DNA of 64,000 bases from assembly GCA_963677915.2 (NCBI GenBank), contig CAXXGE010000021.1, positions 80,928 to 144,927 of the forward strand. The letters run 5' to 3'. The notes beneath the pieces were generated by a model that saw only the letters and a list, made by a program, of their open reading frames with translations, was not told the DNA's origin and made no database searches. The position numbers and the translations under genes are program-made. This stretch comes from G963677915 sp963677915. Its GTDB lineage: Bacteria > Bacillota > Clostridia > Lachnospirales > Vallitaleaceae. This document shows, one piece after another, positions 43,624 to 52,261 of this stretch (position 1 is its first letter; every line of letters starts with the position of its first letter).

Positions 43624-43860
43624 GCCCTGTTCGAAAACCACATGCTCAACAACAGCAATGACATGAATACAATCATGACGACACTGACCATCTTTTCGGC
43701 AATATTCATTCCACTGTCATTTCTTGCCGGTATCTTCGGCATGAACTTCCTTTATATGCCCGGTCTGGACTATGCCCATGGCTTTGCACTCTTCATAGGT
43801 ATCTGCCTGACAATTGTTGCGGTAATGATAACCCTGTTCAAGGTAAAGCGATGGTTCTGA
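43624..43860 (+). pseudogene. Duplicated 3' end of corA
   Basis: It encodes the last 78 residues of CorA, with the GMN motif, in a frame lacking a start of its own. It was created by the target duplication of the IS and has no function as a protein. The same duplicated segment (to 43898) supplies the amt promoter. Confidence 0.92.
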
Positions 43861-43869
43861 AAAAACAGC

Positions 43870-43898
43870 TTGATATTTAAGCCGATTCCGACTATAAT
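43870..43898 (+). promoter_or_regulatory. Promoter of the amt gene, inside the IS target duplication
   Basis: TTGATA (43870-43875), a 17-base spacer and TATAAT (43893-43898). The identical left copy ends at 41536 and now reads into the IS. The promoter survived because the duplication regenerated it. Confidence 0.8.
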
Positions 43899-43911
43899 AG
43901 TGCGCAAGTGA

Positions 43912-43949
43912 ATATGTACAATGGCGTACGTATGTTAGCAATGGTGCTG
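43912..43949 (+). promoter_or_regulatory. ANTAR-type tandem-hairpin antiterminator element in the amt leader
   Basis: Hairpin P1: ATATGTAC/GTACGTAT (43912-43919, 43926-43933), 8 bp, hexaloop AATGGC. Two bases later hairpin P2: TAGC/GCTG (43936-43939, 43946-43949), 4 bp, hexaloop AATGGT. Both loops have A at position 1 and G at position 4, the signature bound by ANTAR-domain antiterminators such as EutV and NasR. An intrinsic terminator follows 8 bases on. Confidence 0.75.
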
Positions 43950-43957
43950 CGAATAAA

Positions 43958-43980
43958 GCGTGGGATTCCACGCCTTTTTT
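43958..43980 (+). terminator. Attenuator terminator in the amt leader
   Basis: GCGTGG (43958-43963) and CCACGC (43968-43973) pair around GATT; CT7 follows. It lies between promoter and start codon, so it must be overcome for expression. Confidence 0.85.
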
Positions 43981-44043
43981 TGTGGCGCCTTTTTTGCTTT
44001 TACCGCGATACTGACTCACCATCAACAAACAAAGGAGTTTGAG

Positions 44044-45234
44044 ATGAACGCAAATGATGTATTATTTCTATTGATCGGCGCAGTGATGATTCTGTCCATG
44101 CATGCAGGATTCGCCTTTCTCGAAGCTGGAACTGTCAACAAGAAAAACGAAGTCAACGCATTCAACAAAATTATTTTCGACTGGTCCGTGGTAACCGTGG
44201 TCTATTTCCTCATTGGATATCCGCTGTCCTATGGTAAGTTTCTCTATATGGATCTGCCGCAGTATGCTGGGAGCAATGGAATGGAGCTTGTCAGGTTCTT
44301 CTTCCTGGTTGGTTTTGCCGCTTGTATTCCGGCCATCATTTCCGGCGGTGTCGCAGGCAGAATGAAATTCTATGCACAGACGCTGGCGGGTGTCGGCCTT
44401 GCAGCTGTTATCTATCCGTTTTTTGAAAGCCTTGTATGGGGAAAAAACCCATTCATGGGTCAGGAAGGCAGCCTTTTTGAATCCCTGTTCGGAGGCGTTT
44501 TCCACGATTTCGCAGGTTCTGTCGTTGTCCACTCCATCGGAGGATGGATCGCCCTTCCGGCCATCATTTTGCTGGGAGCCAGAAAAGGACGCTATAAAGG
44601 ACACCTGAATCTTCACCCTAACAATATATCCCACCTGGTGCTTGGAAGCTGGATTCTCGTCGTCGGCTGGTTCGGTTTCAATGTCATGAGCGCACAGAGC
44701 GCTGAAGGGATTTCAGGACTCGTTGCAATCAACTCGCTTATGGCTATGGTCGGCGGAACGATTGCAGGACTGCTTTTCTCCAAGAACGACGTTGGTTTTA
44801 CCCACAACGGCGCCCTGGCAGGTCTTATCGCAATCTGTGCAGGTTCCGATGTCGTGCATCCTCTGGCGGCCCTTTTCATCGGCGCTGTCGCAGGCATTAT
44901 CTTCGTCCTGATGTTTACGTATGAAACTACTAAGATGAAGATCGACGATGTGCTTGGCGTATGGCCGCTTCACGGCATCAACGGCACATGGGGCGGTATC
45001 GCAGCTGGCATCTTCGGACACAAATCACTCGGTGCTGTCAGCGACCTGAATTTCATGGCTCAGCTGGCTGGTTCCCTTGTAGCTGTTGCCTATGCTGTTG
45101 TTGCAGGTTACATCCTTTACAAAATCATCGACGTTGTCTATGGCTTGAGAATGACAGAAGATGAGGAAGCCCTCGGTTCTGACCTTGTTTACCACAACAT
45201 CTATGACCATGATGATTCGAATATGTTGTCATAA
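44044..45234 (+). CDS. amt: Ammonium transporter (Amt family)
   Basis: The 396-residue membrane protein has 11 predicted helices and Amt landmarks: HAGFAFLEAGTVNKKNEVNAFNK, DFAGSVVVHSIGGWIALPA with the first pore His, and VWPLHGINGTWGGIAAGIFG with the second. It conducts ammonium into the cell. The start is ATG 44044 (AAAGGAG upstream); a longer open frame from 43960 runs through the leader terminator and is not real. Nearness to nif genes and an ANTAR-type leader point to control by nitrogen status. No glnK gene follows. Confidence 0.94.
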   Translation: MNANDVLFLLIGAVMILSMHAGFAFLEAGTVNKKNEVNAFNKIIFDWSVVTVVYFLIGYPLSYGKFLYMDLPQYAGSNGMELVRFFFLVGFAACIPAIISGGVAGRMKFYAQTLAGVGLAAVIYPFFESLVWGKNPFMGQEGSLFESLFGGVFHDFAGSVVVHSIGGWIALPAIILLGARKGRYKGHLNLHPNNISHLVLGSWILVVGWFGFNVMSAQSAEGISGLVAINSLMAMVGGTIAGLLFSKNDVGFTHNGALAGLIAICAGSDVVHPLAALFIGAVAGIIFVLMFTYETTKMKIDDVLGVWPLHGINGTWGGIAAGIFGHKSLGAVSDLNFMAQLAGSLVAVAYAVVAGYILYKIIDVVYGLRMTEDEEALGSDLVYHNIYDHDDSNMLS

Positions 45235-45336
45235 TATATAATTAATAGTATAATGTTAGCGGGCATTGTTCATTGAAAAATGGACCATGTCCGTTTTCAT
45301 GTATTGACAAAATAGTACTTAAAACGAGGTAATCGA

Positions 45337-46425
45337 ATGAATGTCTTATATCTACTGAACTTCGCAGGCCATGGCGGCAGCGAAAACTATGTGAGCGTTT
45401 TGGCAGACAAGCTGGCAGAGATAGGTGAAGTCCCTTCTTTGGCATACAATATCTGCGGCAAGCTATCGGGTGACTTTATCAAGAAGGGGATCAAGACAAA
45501 ACAGATTGTCATGAGGCATCCCTTCGATCTGAAAGCCGCATACCAGCTGGCAAAGCTTTGCAAGGCGCAGAAAATCGATGTGGTCCATACCCATTTTTTA
45601 AGGGAGAACTACATCGCCATTCTCTCAAAGCTGTTCAATCCTGGCATTAGGGTTGTCTATACGAACCACGTCATGCTTCAAAACAATGCACTGCTGAAGG
45701 TCATGAACAAGGTCATGACAAGGTTCAACCACAAAATCATCGCAGTCTGCAACATCGGCAAGGAAATTCTTGTGGACAACAAGGTCAGCAGCGATAAAAT
45801 CGAAGTCATCTACAACGGTGTCGACCAGAACGGATGGGATGATGCGGCTCCAAGCACGATCAGGGAGGAACTTGGCATTGAACCGGATACCTTTGTCATC
45901 AGCTGCCTCTCCAGGTTCGACAAGTTCAAAGGGAACAGATTCCTGATTGAATCCATCAGCGAATTCAGCAAAATTGCAGATGATAGGAACTATGTTTTTG
46001 TCCTGGCGAATGAAGGCCCCCTATGGGAAGAAATGAAAGAGCTGGCCGGGGAGCTGCAAATCGATGACACTATCAGGTTCATCGGCTTCAGGAACGATAT
46101 CAAGAACATCCTCCTGGGAAGCGACTTGTACGTGAATCCTTCGGAATGGGAGGCGCTCAGTTTCGCAATGATCGAAGCTCTCAGCGCTTCGCTCCCGATT
46201 GTATCTACAGACACTGGCGGGACGACAGACATCATCAATGAAGAGAGCCGCTGCGGGCTGCTGGTGCCATACGACCAACCCGAAAAGATGGCTGAGGCAT
46301 TGAAGCGCATGATGACAGACAAAGCAGCCTATGAAGAAATGAAAAAAATGGCCAAGAAAGCAGCGAAAACAAAGTTCAACATAGAAACCATGGTTAGGCA
46401 AACATACGAAGCATATCAAGAATAA
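45337..46425 (+). CDS. Glycosyltransferase family 4 protein
   Basis: The 362-residue GT-B enzyme has an N-terminal LLNFAGHGGSENYVSVLADKLAE, a mid VIYNGVD-like segment (KIEVIYNGVDQNGW), and the donor-binding LYVNPSEWEALSFAMIEALSASLPIVSTDTGGTTDII with the EX7E motif. It is retaining and uses a nucleotide-sugar donor. It starts a probable polysaccharide operon (GT4, DUF4330, Wzy-like). GAGGT precedes the ATG. Donor and acceptor are unknown. Confidence 0.92.
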   Translation: MNVLYLLNFAGHGGSENYVSVLADKLAEIGEVPSLAYNICGKLSGDFIKKGIKTKQIVMRHPFDLKAAYQLAKLCKAQKIDVVHTHFLRENYIAILSKLFNPGIRVVYTNHVMLQNNALLKVMNKVMTRFNHKIIAVCNIGKEILVDNKVSSDKIEVIYNGVDQNGWDDAAPSTIREELGIEPDTFVISCLSRFDKFKGNRFLIESISEFSKIADDRNYVFVLANEGPLWEEMKELAGELQIDDTIRFIGFRNDIKNILLGSDLYVNPSEWEALSFAMIEALSASLPIVSTDTGGTTDIINEESRCGLLVPYDQPEKMAEALKRMMTDKAAYEEMKKMAKKAAKTKFNIETMVRQTYEAYQE

Positions 46426-46438
46426 GAGGGATAAAGAC

Positions 46439-46933
46439 ATGATATTGGATAAAAAAGGAAAACTCTTCGGCAAAGTCAGCATCATCGACGTGATCATCGT
46501 TGCCGTCATACTAATCGCTATACTTGGCGTATACTACAAGTTTCAGAAATCGGCTACAGTCACACCGTTTTCGACACTCGACAAAATCCAGCTGACACTC
46601 CAGACAGATGATGTGGACAAATTCGCTGTCGATGCCCTTGAAGTCGGGGATGTAGTCAAGGACTGGAAGGCCAACGTGGTTCTGGGCACATTGAAGGAAA
46701 TCCGTGTAGGCGAAGCGATCATCGAGAAGTTCAATAGTGACGGGGAAGTCGTCCTGTCATCCCGTGACGACCATGTTTCGGTCGAACTGGTTGTTGAAGG
46801 GGAAGGCATCTATTCAGAACACGGCGCTTCAAGTTTTGGAGGCAACAGTTATTTCATCAACAGGAGTTCGGAGATATCTGTTGGCGATGTCATACTATGG
46901 ATCAGAATCTCAAAGGTAGAGCTGGCCGAGTGA
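46439..46933 (+). CDS. DUF4330 membrane-anchored protein
   Basis: The 164-residue protein has one N-terminal helix (VSIIDVIIVAVILIAILGVYY, ~14-34) after MILDKKGKLFGK, and a soluble beta-rich domain outside. This is the DUF4330 pattern; members occur in surface polysaccharide loci and have no known role. It lies 13 bases after the glycosyltransferase and 10 before the Wzy-like gene, so it is in that operon. Confidence 0.8.
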   Translation: MILDKKGKLFGKVSIIDVIIVAVILIAILGVYYKFQKSATVTPFSTLDKIQLTLQTDDVDKFAVDALEVGDVVKDWKANVVLGTLKEIRVGEAIIEKFNSDGEVVLSSRDDHVSVELVVEGEGIYSEHGASSFGGNSYFINRSSEISVGDVILWIRISKVELAE

Positions 46934-46943
46934 AGAGGTAGTT

Positions 46944-48341
46944 ATGGTTGAATCTAGTATCATCCTGAAATTTATATATGCCATGATCCATGGCTATGGC
47001 CGGATCCATGTTTTTTTTGCAGAGAGTACTGCGTTCAAAGGAATGAAATGGATTTTCCAGCTTCCTGCGCGCCTGTTCAGGAACGGCTTTGAGAATAACG
47101 AGGCGATCATCGAGGAAAGTGCTGCCTACCGTTTGCTGGACTATATTACGGGCCGCCTGCACCTGCTGATTGGCCTGTTTCTCTTCTTTATGGTCGTGCT
47201 GCCCTTTGATGCATGGAACAATATGTATGCTCTGACCGGCAATGTGCTACTGGTTGTCCTGTTTGCCATAAAAACGGTGATCAGGGAAGACAGCAGGTTA
47301 TCGGCAGTTTCCGTCAGCGTTTACGGGTTTATCTTTGCCCTATCTGTTCTGCTGGCCTTTGTCACGTCCATCGATATCATGCTGAGCCTGCGCTTTTTCG
47401 TCTTCTATGTCGATGCCTTTTTGCTGCTGCTGATCATCGTGAGTGAAATCGACTCGATGGAGAAATTCGAAGGCATGTTCAAGGTGTTTCTGGCAGGTGT
47501 GACTTTGACTGGCATCTACGGCATCATCCAGTGGATCATCGGTATTCCCGTATCGAGTTCCCAGATGGATGTCACCATCGAGAGCAACCTGGTCGGCAGG
47601 GTCTATTCGACGATAGGGAATGCCAACAACTATGCCGAGGTGCTGGTGCTGTCGCTGCCGTTTTACGCCGCCTTTTTCCTGAACGGGAAGAGGCTGCTTG
47701 GCAAGTTGGTCTATATCGCTATGGCGATGCCTGTTGTACTCTCGTTCCTTTTGACCTATTCCAGGTCCTCATGGCTGGGACTTGCCTTTGCAGGCATCAT
47801 TTTCATCCTGTTTGTAAACTGGCGCCTTGTCCCTGTTTTCGCTGTGATAGGACTTGCGGCATTTCCATTTCTTCCTGCTTCCATCCGCGGGCGTATCATG
47901 ACCATCTTTTCCGGTGATTCGTCATCCAGCATGCGGTTCATCATATGGAAACAGGTCATGCCGGCAATCAAGGACTTCTGGGCTACTGGCACAGGGCTTG
48001 GCTCGGACATCTTCATCAGGATCATGAGGCGGTATCCTGTTGAGAAGGAAGCGGTGCATGCACACAATATCTATCTGCAGATCCTTTTTGAAACAGGTAT
48101 CTTCGGGTTCCTGTCCTTCCTGGGCATGCAGCTGCACCTGCTTGTGGACAGCATAAAAACGACAAAAAAATACAAGAATCCAAAAGCGAACAACTACATT
48201 TATGCTGCAGTATCAGCGCTTTTCGGATTCCTGTTTATTGGCCTGGTGGAGTATGTATGGCACGATCACCGTGTCATGCTGTTCTATTTCATGGTCGTTG
48301 GGGTATTGATAGCCTCACTGAGGAATGCCAAGGAAGCCTGA
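46944..48341 (+). CDS. O-antigen ligase/polymerase-like (Wzy/WaaL) membrane protein
   Basis: The 465-residue protein has 10-12 helices and a large loop with the Wzy_C pattern: TYSRSSWLGLAFAGIIFILF before the loop and KEAVHAHNIYLQILFETGIFGFLSF at its end. Such proteins polymerise or ligate lipid-linked glycans at the outer face of the membrane. Its last 58 bases overlap the 3' end of the convergent pyruvyl transferase gene. GAGGTA precedes the ATG. Confidence 0.9.
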   Translation: MVESSIILKFIYAMIHGYGRIHVFFAESTAFKGMKWIFQLPARLFRNGFENNEAIIEESAAYRLLDYITGRLHLLIGLFLFFMVVLPFDAWNNMYALTGNVLLVVLFAIKTVIREDSRLSAVSVSVYGFIFALSVLLAFVTSIDIMLSLRFFVFYVDAFLLLLIIVSEIDSMEKFEGMFKVFLAGVTLTGIYGIIQWIIGIPVSSSQMDVTIESNLVGRVYSTIGNANNYAEVLVLSLPFYAAFFLNGKRLLGKLVYIAMAMPVVLSFLLTYSRSSWLGLAFAGIIFILFVNWRLVPVFAVIGLAAFPFLPASIRGRIMTIFSGDSSSSMRFIIWKQVMPAIKDFWATGTGLGSDIFIRIMRRYPVEKEAVHAHNIYLQILFETGIFGFLSFLGMQLHLLVDSIKTTKKYKNPKANNYIYAAVSALFGFLFIGLVEYVWHDHRVMLFYFMVVGVLIASLRNAKEA

Positions 48342-49438
48342 CGCTCCTTGTCCAGCAGTGCATCAACAGAGTCATAGTCGATCGGATTCGCCGCGTTCAA
48401 AACGGCAGAGTCCGATTTTTTTTGTGCCTGCGCGATGAAGCGGTCACCGAGACCCAGATTGCTCAGCAGCGTGCCGACTCTGGAGTTGAGCGTATTGGTT
48501 CCGTGGCTGACTTCCTTGTACTGATAGAGATTGGAGAAGCAGTAGAAGTCCCTCTTGAAAAGGATGGAGAAGACGGTGCCGTGGAATGAATTGGTACAGA
48601 CCATGGAGGCGTTCTTTATCAGACTGAGGAACTCTTCAGGGCCTGCATCCTGGACTTTTCTGAACCCTTTGGGCGCATGACGGTTGCCGCTCAGCCAGTA
48701 GGGCTTAAGTCCCGATTCCTTGGCGAGCTGTTCCAGCTGACCGAAGAAGGGCCTTGCATCGGTGACAAAATAGCACAGCAGATAGGGTTCGTCGATAGCC
48801 CGCGTGGAAGCTGCTTCAGACCATTCGTTCTCGTCAAGCAGCAAAGTCGGGTCCAGCACGACAGGGACATCGAGGCCTGTCAGATCCCGGATGATATCCG
48901 CGCCCTTGTGTTCACGGACGGACAGACTGTCGAAGCTCCCCAAATACTGCTTTAAAGGCGCATTCTTGTCATCTGGAATGGATGAAATGCCAAAACTGGG
49001 TGCATAGGCGATTTTCCTTTTCTCCGTAAAGGCCAGCATGAAAGCCTTGTCGAAATCCTTTTCGGTATAGATGACCGGGTTCCAGATCTGGTCGCTGCCG
49101 CATAGGTAGCAGTCGTAATCGGGCGGGTTGTCGAAGAGGGCCTCGGCGGAACGGTAGGATCGGTCGCTCAGCTTCATGTATTTGTCCACAAATGCATGAA
49201 AACGGTCGGAACGCCTTTTCCTTGTCGGGTACTGGATCAGGTTGTAAAGGTTCTTAAGGATGGTCTTCGGTGCGATACCTTTCGAGAAGATGCCGCTGCC
49301 TTCAAGGGTATCCTTCCTGACATAGTCAATGATTTCACAGGTGACGCCCTGTTTTTCCACGGATTTCATCAAGGCGTAAGCCTGCAGCTGAGCGCCGTAG
49401 TGGTGTGCGTAATAAAAAGTCATGAGTCCAGCTTTCAT
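48284..49438 (-). CDS. Polysaccharide pyruvyl transferase family protein
   Basis: The 384-residue protein has the CsaB/PssM-like layout: TFYYAHHYGAQLQAYALMKSVEKQG at the start, DCYLCGSDQIWNPVIY, ALSFGISSIP-type sequence (APSFGISSIPDDK), and CTNSFHGTVFSILFKRDFY near the end. It likely adds pyruvate ketals from PEP to a sugar. GGAGG precedes the ATG, and the gene starts 4 bases inside the end of the flippase gene, forming a two-gene operon. Its C-terminus overlaps the convergent wzy-like gene by 58 bases. Confidence 0.9.
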   Translation of the reverse strand: MKAGLMTFYYAHHYGAQLQAYALMKSVEKQGVTCEIIDYVRKDTLEGSGIFSKGIAPKTILKNLYNLIQYPTRKRRSDRFHAFVDKYMKLSDRSYRSAEALFDNPPDYDCYLCGSDQIWNPVIYTEKDFDKAFMLAFTEKRKIAYAPSFGISSIPDDKNAPLKQYLGSFDSLSVREHKGADIIRDLTGLDVPVVLDPTLLLDENEWSEAASTRAIDEPYLLCYFVTDARPFFGQLEQLAKESGLKPYWLSGNRHAPKGFRKVQDAGPEEFLSLIKNASMVCTNSFHGTVFSILFKRDFYCFSNLYQYKEVSHGTNTLNSRVGTLLSNLGLGDRFIAQAQKKSDSAVLNAANPIDYDSVDALLDKERQASLAFLSEAINTPTTMK

Positions 49439-50946
49439 AATCGAGCCTCCAATAGGTTCTTGAATCTAGTATAGACGTCTTTGGCAGTTTTCCTCTCAGC
49501 CAGGATGTTGTATCCGGCGAAAACGAGCAGGGACCAAAGGCCGGTTGGAACAGCAATCAGCAGCCAGTTCAGGTAGCTGGTAGCGTTAAAGTCGATAAAC
49601 AGTACCGGGGATACCGATACAAGGGAGAGTATCAGGGTCCTTACGATGCGGCGCATCGTTTTCATGATCGGCATCTTGGTGACGGTTCTTGGTATATAGA
49701 CAGCCAAATCGATGGTGCGGTATAGGTTGGCTGTGATGGCGCCCAGAAGAACGCCCGGAATGCCGAAGACATAGGCGAAGACAATCGAGCAGAGCAGCGT
49801 GAGCGACGCCTGTATGATGGTGGCAACCCTTGTCTCGCGATAGAGGCCGGCTGAGATGACCAGCATGCCCTGGGGCGACTTCATGTTGAAAAGCAGGCCG
49901 TTCAGCGCGAACAGATAGCCGATGGCAGGGCGGATGTAGTTGGCATCGGTATAGCCCCCGACATAGACAGATACAAAGGGGATGATCAAAATCGCCGCGC
50001 AGGAATAGGCCCAACCCAGCAGGATGTAAAAGAGGAACTCGTACTGTGAATAGGCGTTTTGAAACCGTCCGGTCTCTGCTCTGGCCAGCATATCGCCGAA
50101 AGAGGCACTTAAGCCGTTGCTGAAAGTCGAAATGATAGCCAGCACGCCGGCAAAGACCAGGTTGTATATGCCAAAGACGCTCATTTCCTTGAGCCCGAAC
50201 ATGAACGTGACGATCTGCGATGGGGTGGCGATGGTGACGATGCCCAGAATGTTCAGGAAAAGCACATCCCATCGTTTGTCCAGGGCATTCTTGTCCGGCG
50301 CTGACTTGAGGCTTAAGAAGCTGTATTTCCTGTGACAGTAGTAATAGTATAAATACGAACGGATGAAAAAGCTGATCAAAGCGAAAGCCTGGACGATAAT
50401 CACGTCGATGTGCAGTTTGGCCAGAACGATGATGATCACCGCGTTCAGTGCAATGGCTATCGCCTGGATGATGGATATGATATAGCTCTTCTGGTCGGCG
50501 GTCAGCAGAACCTTGTACTTGCCCACAACGAAGAAATCAAGCACGCCGGAGACACCGATGATCAAGACGAGGGAGGATATCGTCATGGAGGAGATTTCCT
50601 TGTCGTCGATGATGATCGGATAGATGATGGCGCTGATGACCAGCAGGACGGAAAAAATACCGCCGGAGATGTTGTAGAATTTGTTGGCTGCCGACAGGAT
50701 GCCGTTGACCAGGGCGTTGTCCCTGCTGGCGAGAGGTTTGTACAGCGAATAGATAGCTGCACCGGCAAGGCCGCCTTCGACAATTGCCAGGTAGATGACG
50801 AGCTGCCGGATGTTGCTGACAAGACCATTGATTGCCGAACCGTATTCGGTTATTATTATAAGAGGCAGTATAAAATTGACAATTAGATTGACACCTTGCA
50901 GCAACATGGCGCTTGACGAGTTGTATATGGAGATTTTCGTTCTCAT
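49435..50946 (-). CDS. Wzx-like oligosaccharide flippase
   Basis: The 503-residue protein with 12-14 helices opens ISIYNSSSAMLLQGVNLIVNFILPLIIITEYGSAINGLV, as in polysaccharide-transport (PST) flippases of the MOP superfamily. It would flip lipid-linked repeat units for the nearby Wzy-like enzyme. AAGGAGG precedes the ATG. It is divergent from the F420-dehydrogenase-like gene across about 100 bases that include an inverted repeat. Confidence 0.9.
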   Translation of the reverse strand: MRTKISIYNSSSAMLLQGVNLIVNFILPLIIITEYGSAINGLVSNIRQLVIYLAIVEGGLAGAAIYSLYKPLASRDNALVNGILSAANKFYNISGGIFSVLLVISAIIYPIIIDDKEISSMTISSLVLIIGVSGVLDFFVVGKYKVLLTADQKSYIISIIQAIAIALNAVIIIVLAKLHIDVIIVQAFALISFFIRSYLYYYYCHRKYSFLSLKSAPDKNALDKRWDVLFLNILGIVTIATPSQIVTFMFGLKEMSVFGIYNLVFAGVLAIISTFSNGLSASFGDMLARAETGRFQNAYSQYEFLFYILLGWAYSCAAILIIPFVSVYVGGYTDANYIRPAIGYLFALNGLLFNMKSPQGMLVISAGLYRETRVATIIQASLTLLCSIVFAYVFGIPGVLLGAITANLYRTIDLAVYIPRTVTKMPIMKTMRRIVRTLILSLVSVSPVLFIDFNATSYLNWLLIAVPTGLWSLLVFAGYNILAERKTAKDVYTRFKNLLEARL

Positions 50947-50984
50947 TCAGTCAGCCTCCTTGGCCATGTCATACAGGGTTAACA

Positions 50985-51007
50985 AGGTATATTAAACCAC
51001 TATACCT
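50985..51007. promoter_or_regulatory. Inverted repeat in the divergent wzx / F420-like intergenic region
   Basis: AGGTATA (50985-50991) and TATACCT (51001-51007) form perfect 7-bp arms with a 9-base spacer. Placed between divergent genes, it may be an operator. Confidence 0.4.
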
Positions 51008-51045
51008 ATGATTTTGCAATAACTATTACGAAGAGGTGACAGGGG

Positions 51046-52242
51046 ATGGAAAAGGTCTATGACATCAGGGAGAACTGCTGCGGCTGCACGGCCTGCGAGC
51101 ATATATGCCCTGTGAATGCAATCGGCATGGCTGAAGACAGTGAAGGTTTCCTTTATCCTGCTATCAATCAGGAAACCTGTATCGACTGCGGGAAATGTGC
51201 AGAGGTATGCGCTTTTCAAAAGGGCTACGATACTGAAACCAACTTTCCGATACCCCTTGTCTATGGGGTGAAACACAAGGAAGATGGTGTGCGGAAGGAA
51301 AGCACGTCGGGCGGTGCGTTTACCGCCTTGTCGGATGCTGTGCTGGAAGAGGGGGGCGTCATCTACGGTGCCGCCTATGAAAACCAGTACACCGTCATAC
51401 ATAAACGGGCTGAAGATGCAGAGCATAGAAATGAATTCAGAGGATCGAAATATGTCCAGAGCGACCTTAGGAGCGTTTATAAGGAAGTCAAGGCAGACCT
51501 TGAGAACGGGAAATCGGTCCTTTTCAGCGGATCGGGCTGTCAGGTTGCAGGGCTGAAAAGCTTTTTGATAAAGGCAGCTGTGGACATTACCAACCTGTTT
51601 TCTGTCGATTTCATCTGTCATGGTACGCCAAGCCCAAAAGTGTTCAGGGATTATATTGGATTCGTTGAGGCTAAAAGAGGCAAGGAAGTCGCGAGACATC
51701 TGTTCAGGTCGAAGGCCGCCGGTTGGAGCAACAGGGAAGTGACGGTTTTCGCAGACGGTTCGCGGGATGCCAAATCCAGTCTGTCCCAGGCTTACCGGAT
51801 TCTCTTCTATTCGGACATGTGCCTAAGACCTGCCTGTCACAACTGCAAGTATGCCAATACTGATAGGCCGTCAGACATAACCATCGGCGACTTCTGGGGA
51901 ATAGAGAAAAGCCATGGAGGCTTTGAGGACGACCTCGGCATCTCGGCGGTCCTGGTGAACACGCCAAAGGGCAAGGGGCTTTTTGACAAGGCTGCAGATA
52001 CACTTGAATACATTGAAACAGAGCTTGAAGACTGCAGCAGATACCAAGGCAATCTGACAAGGCCCACACGGCCGAATCCGAAGCGGGATGCCTTCTGGCA
52101 GGATTACAGAAACCGTGGGTTTGAATTCATATTGAGGAAATACTCCAGCTATGGATTGATCAGACGGGTAAGGCTCCTTATCTTTACATTGATGGTGAAA
52201 ATAAAGTTGCTCAACGCAATAAAGAAACTGATAAAAAGATGA
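51046..52242 (+). CDS. Coenzyme F420 hydrogenase/dehydrogenase beta-subunit-like protein
   Basis: The 398-residue protein starts with two [4Fe-4S] motifs (CCGCTACEHICPVNAI and CIDCGKCAEVCAF), then FrhB-type N and C domains (ESTSGGAFTALSDAVLEEGGVIYGAAY, FSGSGCQVAGLKSFL, CRPACHNCKYAN-like RPACHNCKYANTDRPSDITIGDFWG). In bacteria without F420 such proteins sit beside pyruvyl transferases in polysaccharide loci, as here, and probably reduce or modify a sugar with flavin. GAGGTGACAGGGG precedes the ATG. Confidence 0.9.
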   Translation: MEKVYDIRENCCGCTACEHICPVNAIGMAEDSEGFLYPAINQETCIDCGKCAEVCAFQKGYDTETNFPIPLVYGVKHKEDGVRKESTSGGAFTALSDAVLEEGGVIYGAAYENQYTVIHKRAEDAEHRNEFRGSKYVQSDLRSVYKEVKADLENGKSVLFSGSGCQVAGLKSFLIKAAVDITNLFSVDFICHGTPSPKVFRDYIGFVEAKRGKEVARHLFRSKAAGWSNREVTVFADGSRDAKSSLSQAYRILFYSDMCLRPACHNCKYANTDRPSDITIGDFWGIEKSHGGFEDDLGISAVLVNTPKGKGLFDKAADTLEYIETELEDCSRYQGNLTRPTRPNPKRDAFWQDYRNRGFEFILRKYSSYGLIRRVRLLIFTLMVKIKLLNAIKKLIKR

Positions 52243-52261
52243 AGAAAAGGAGAGACAAACT

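Noticed and set aside
43960..44043. N-terminal extension of the amt frame
   Set aside because: It would be translated from the leader terminator region. The ATG at 44044 has a proper ribosome-binding site and gives a normal Amt N-terminus.
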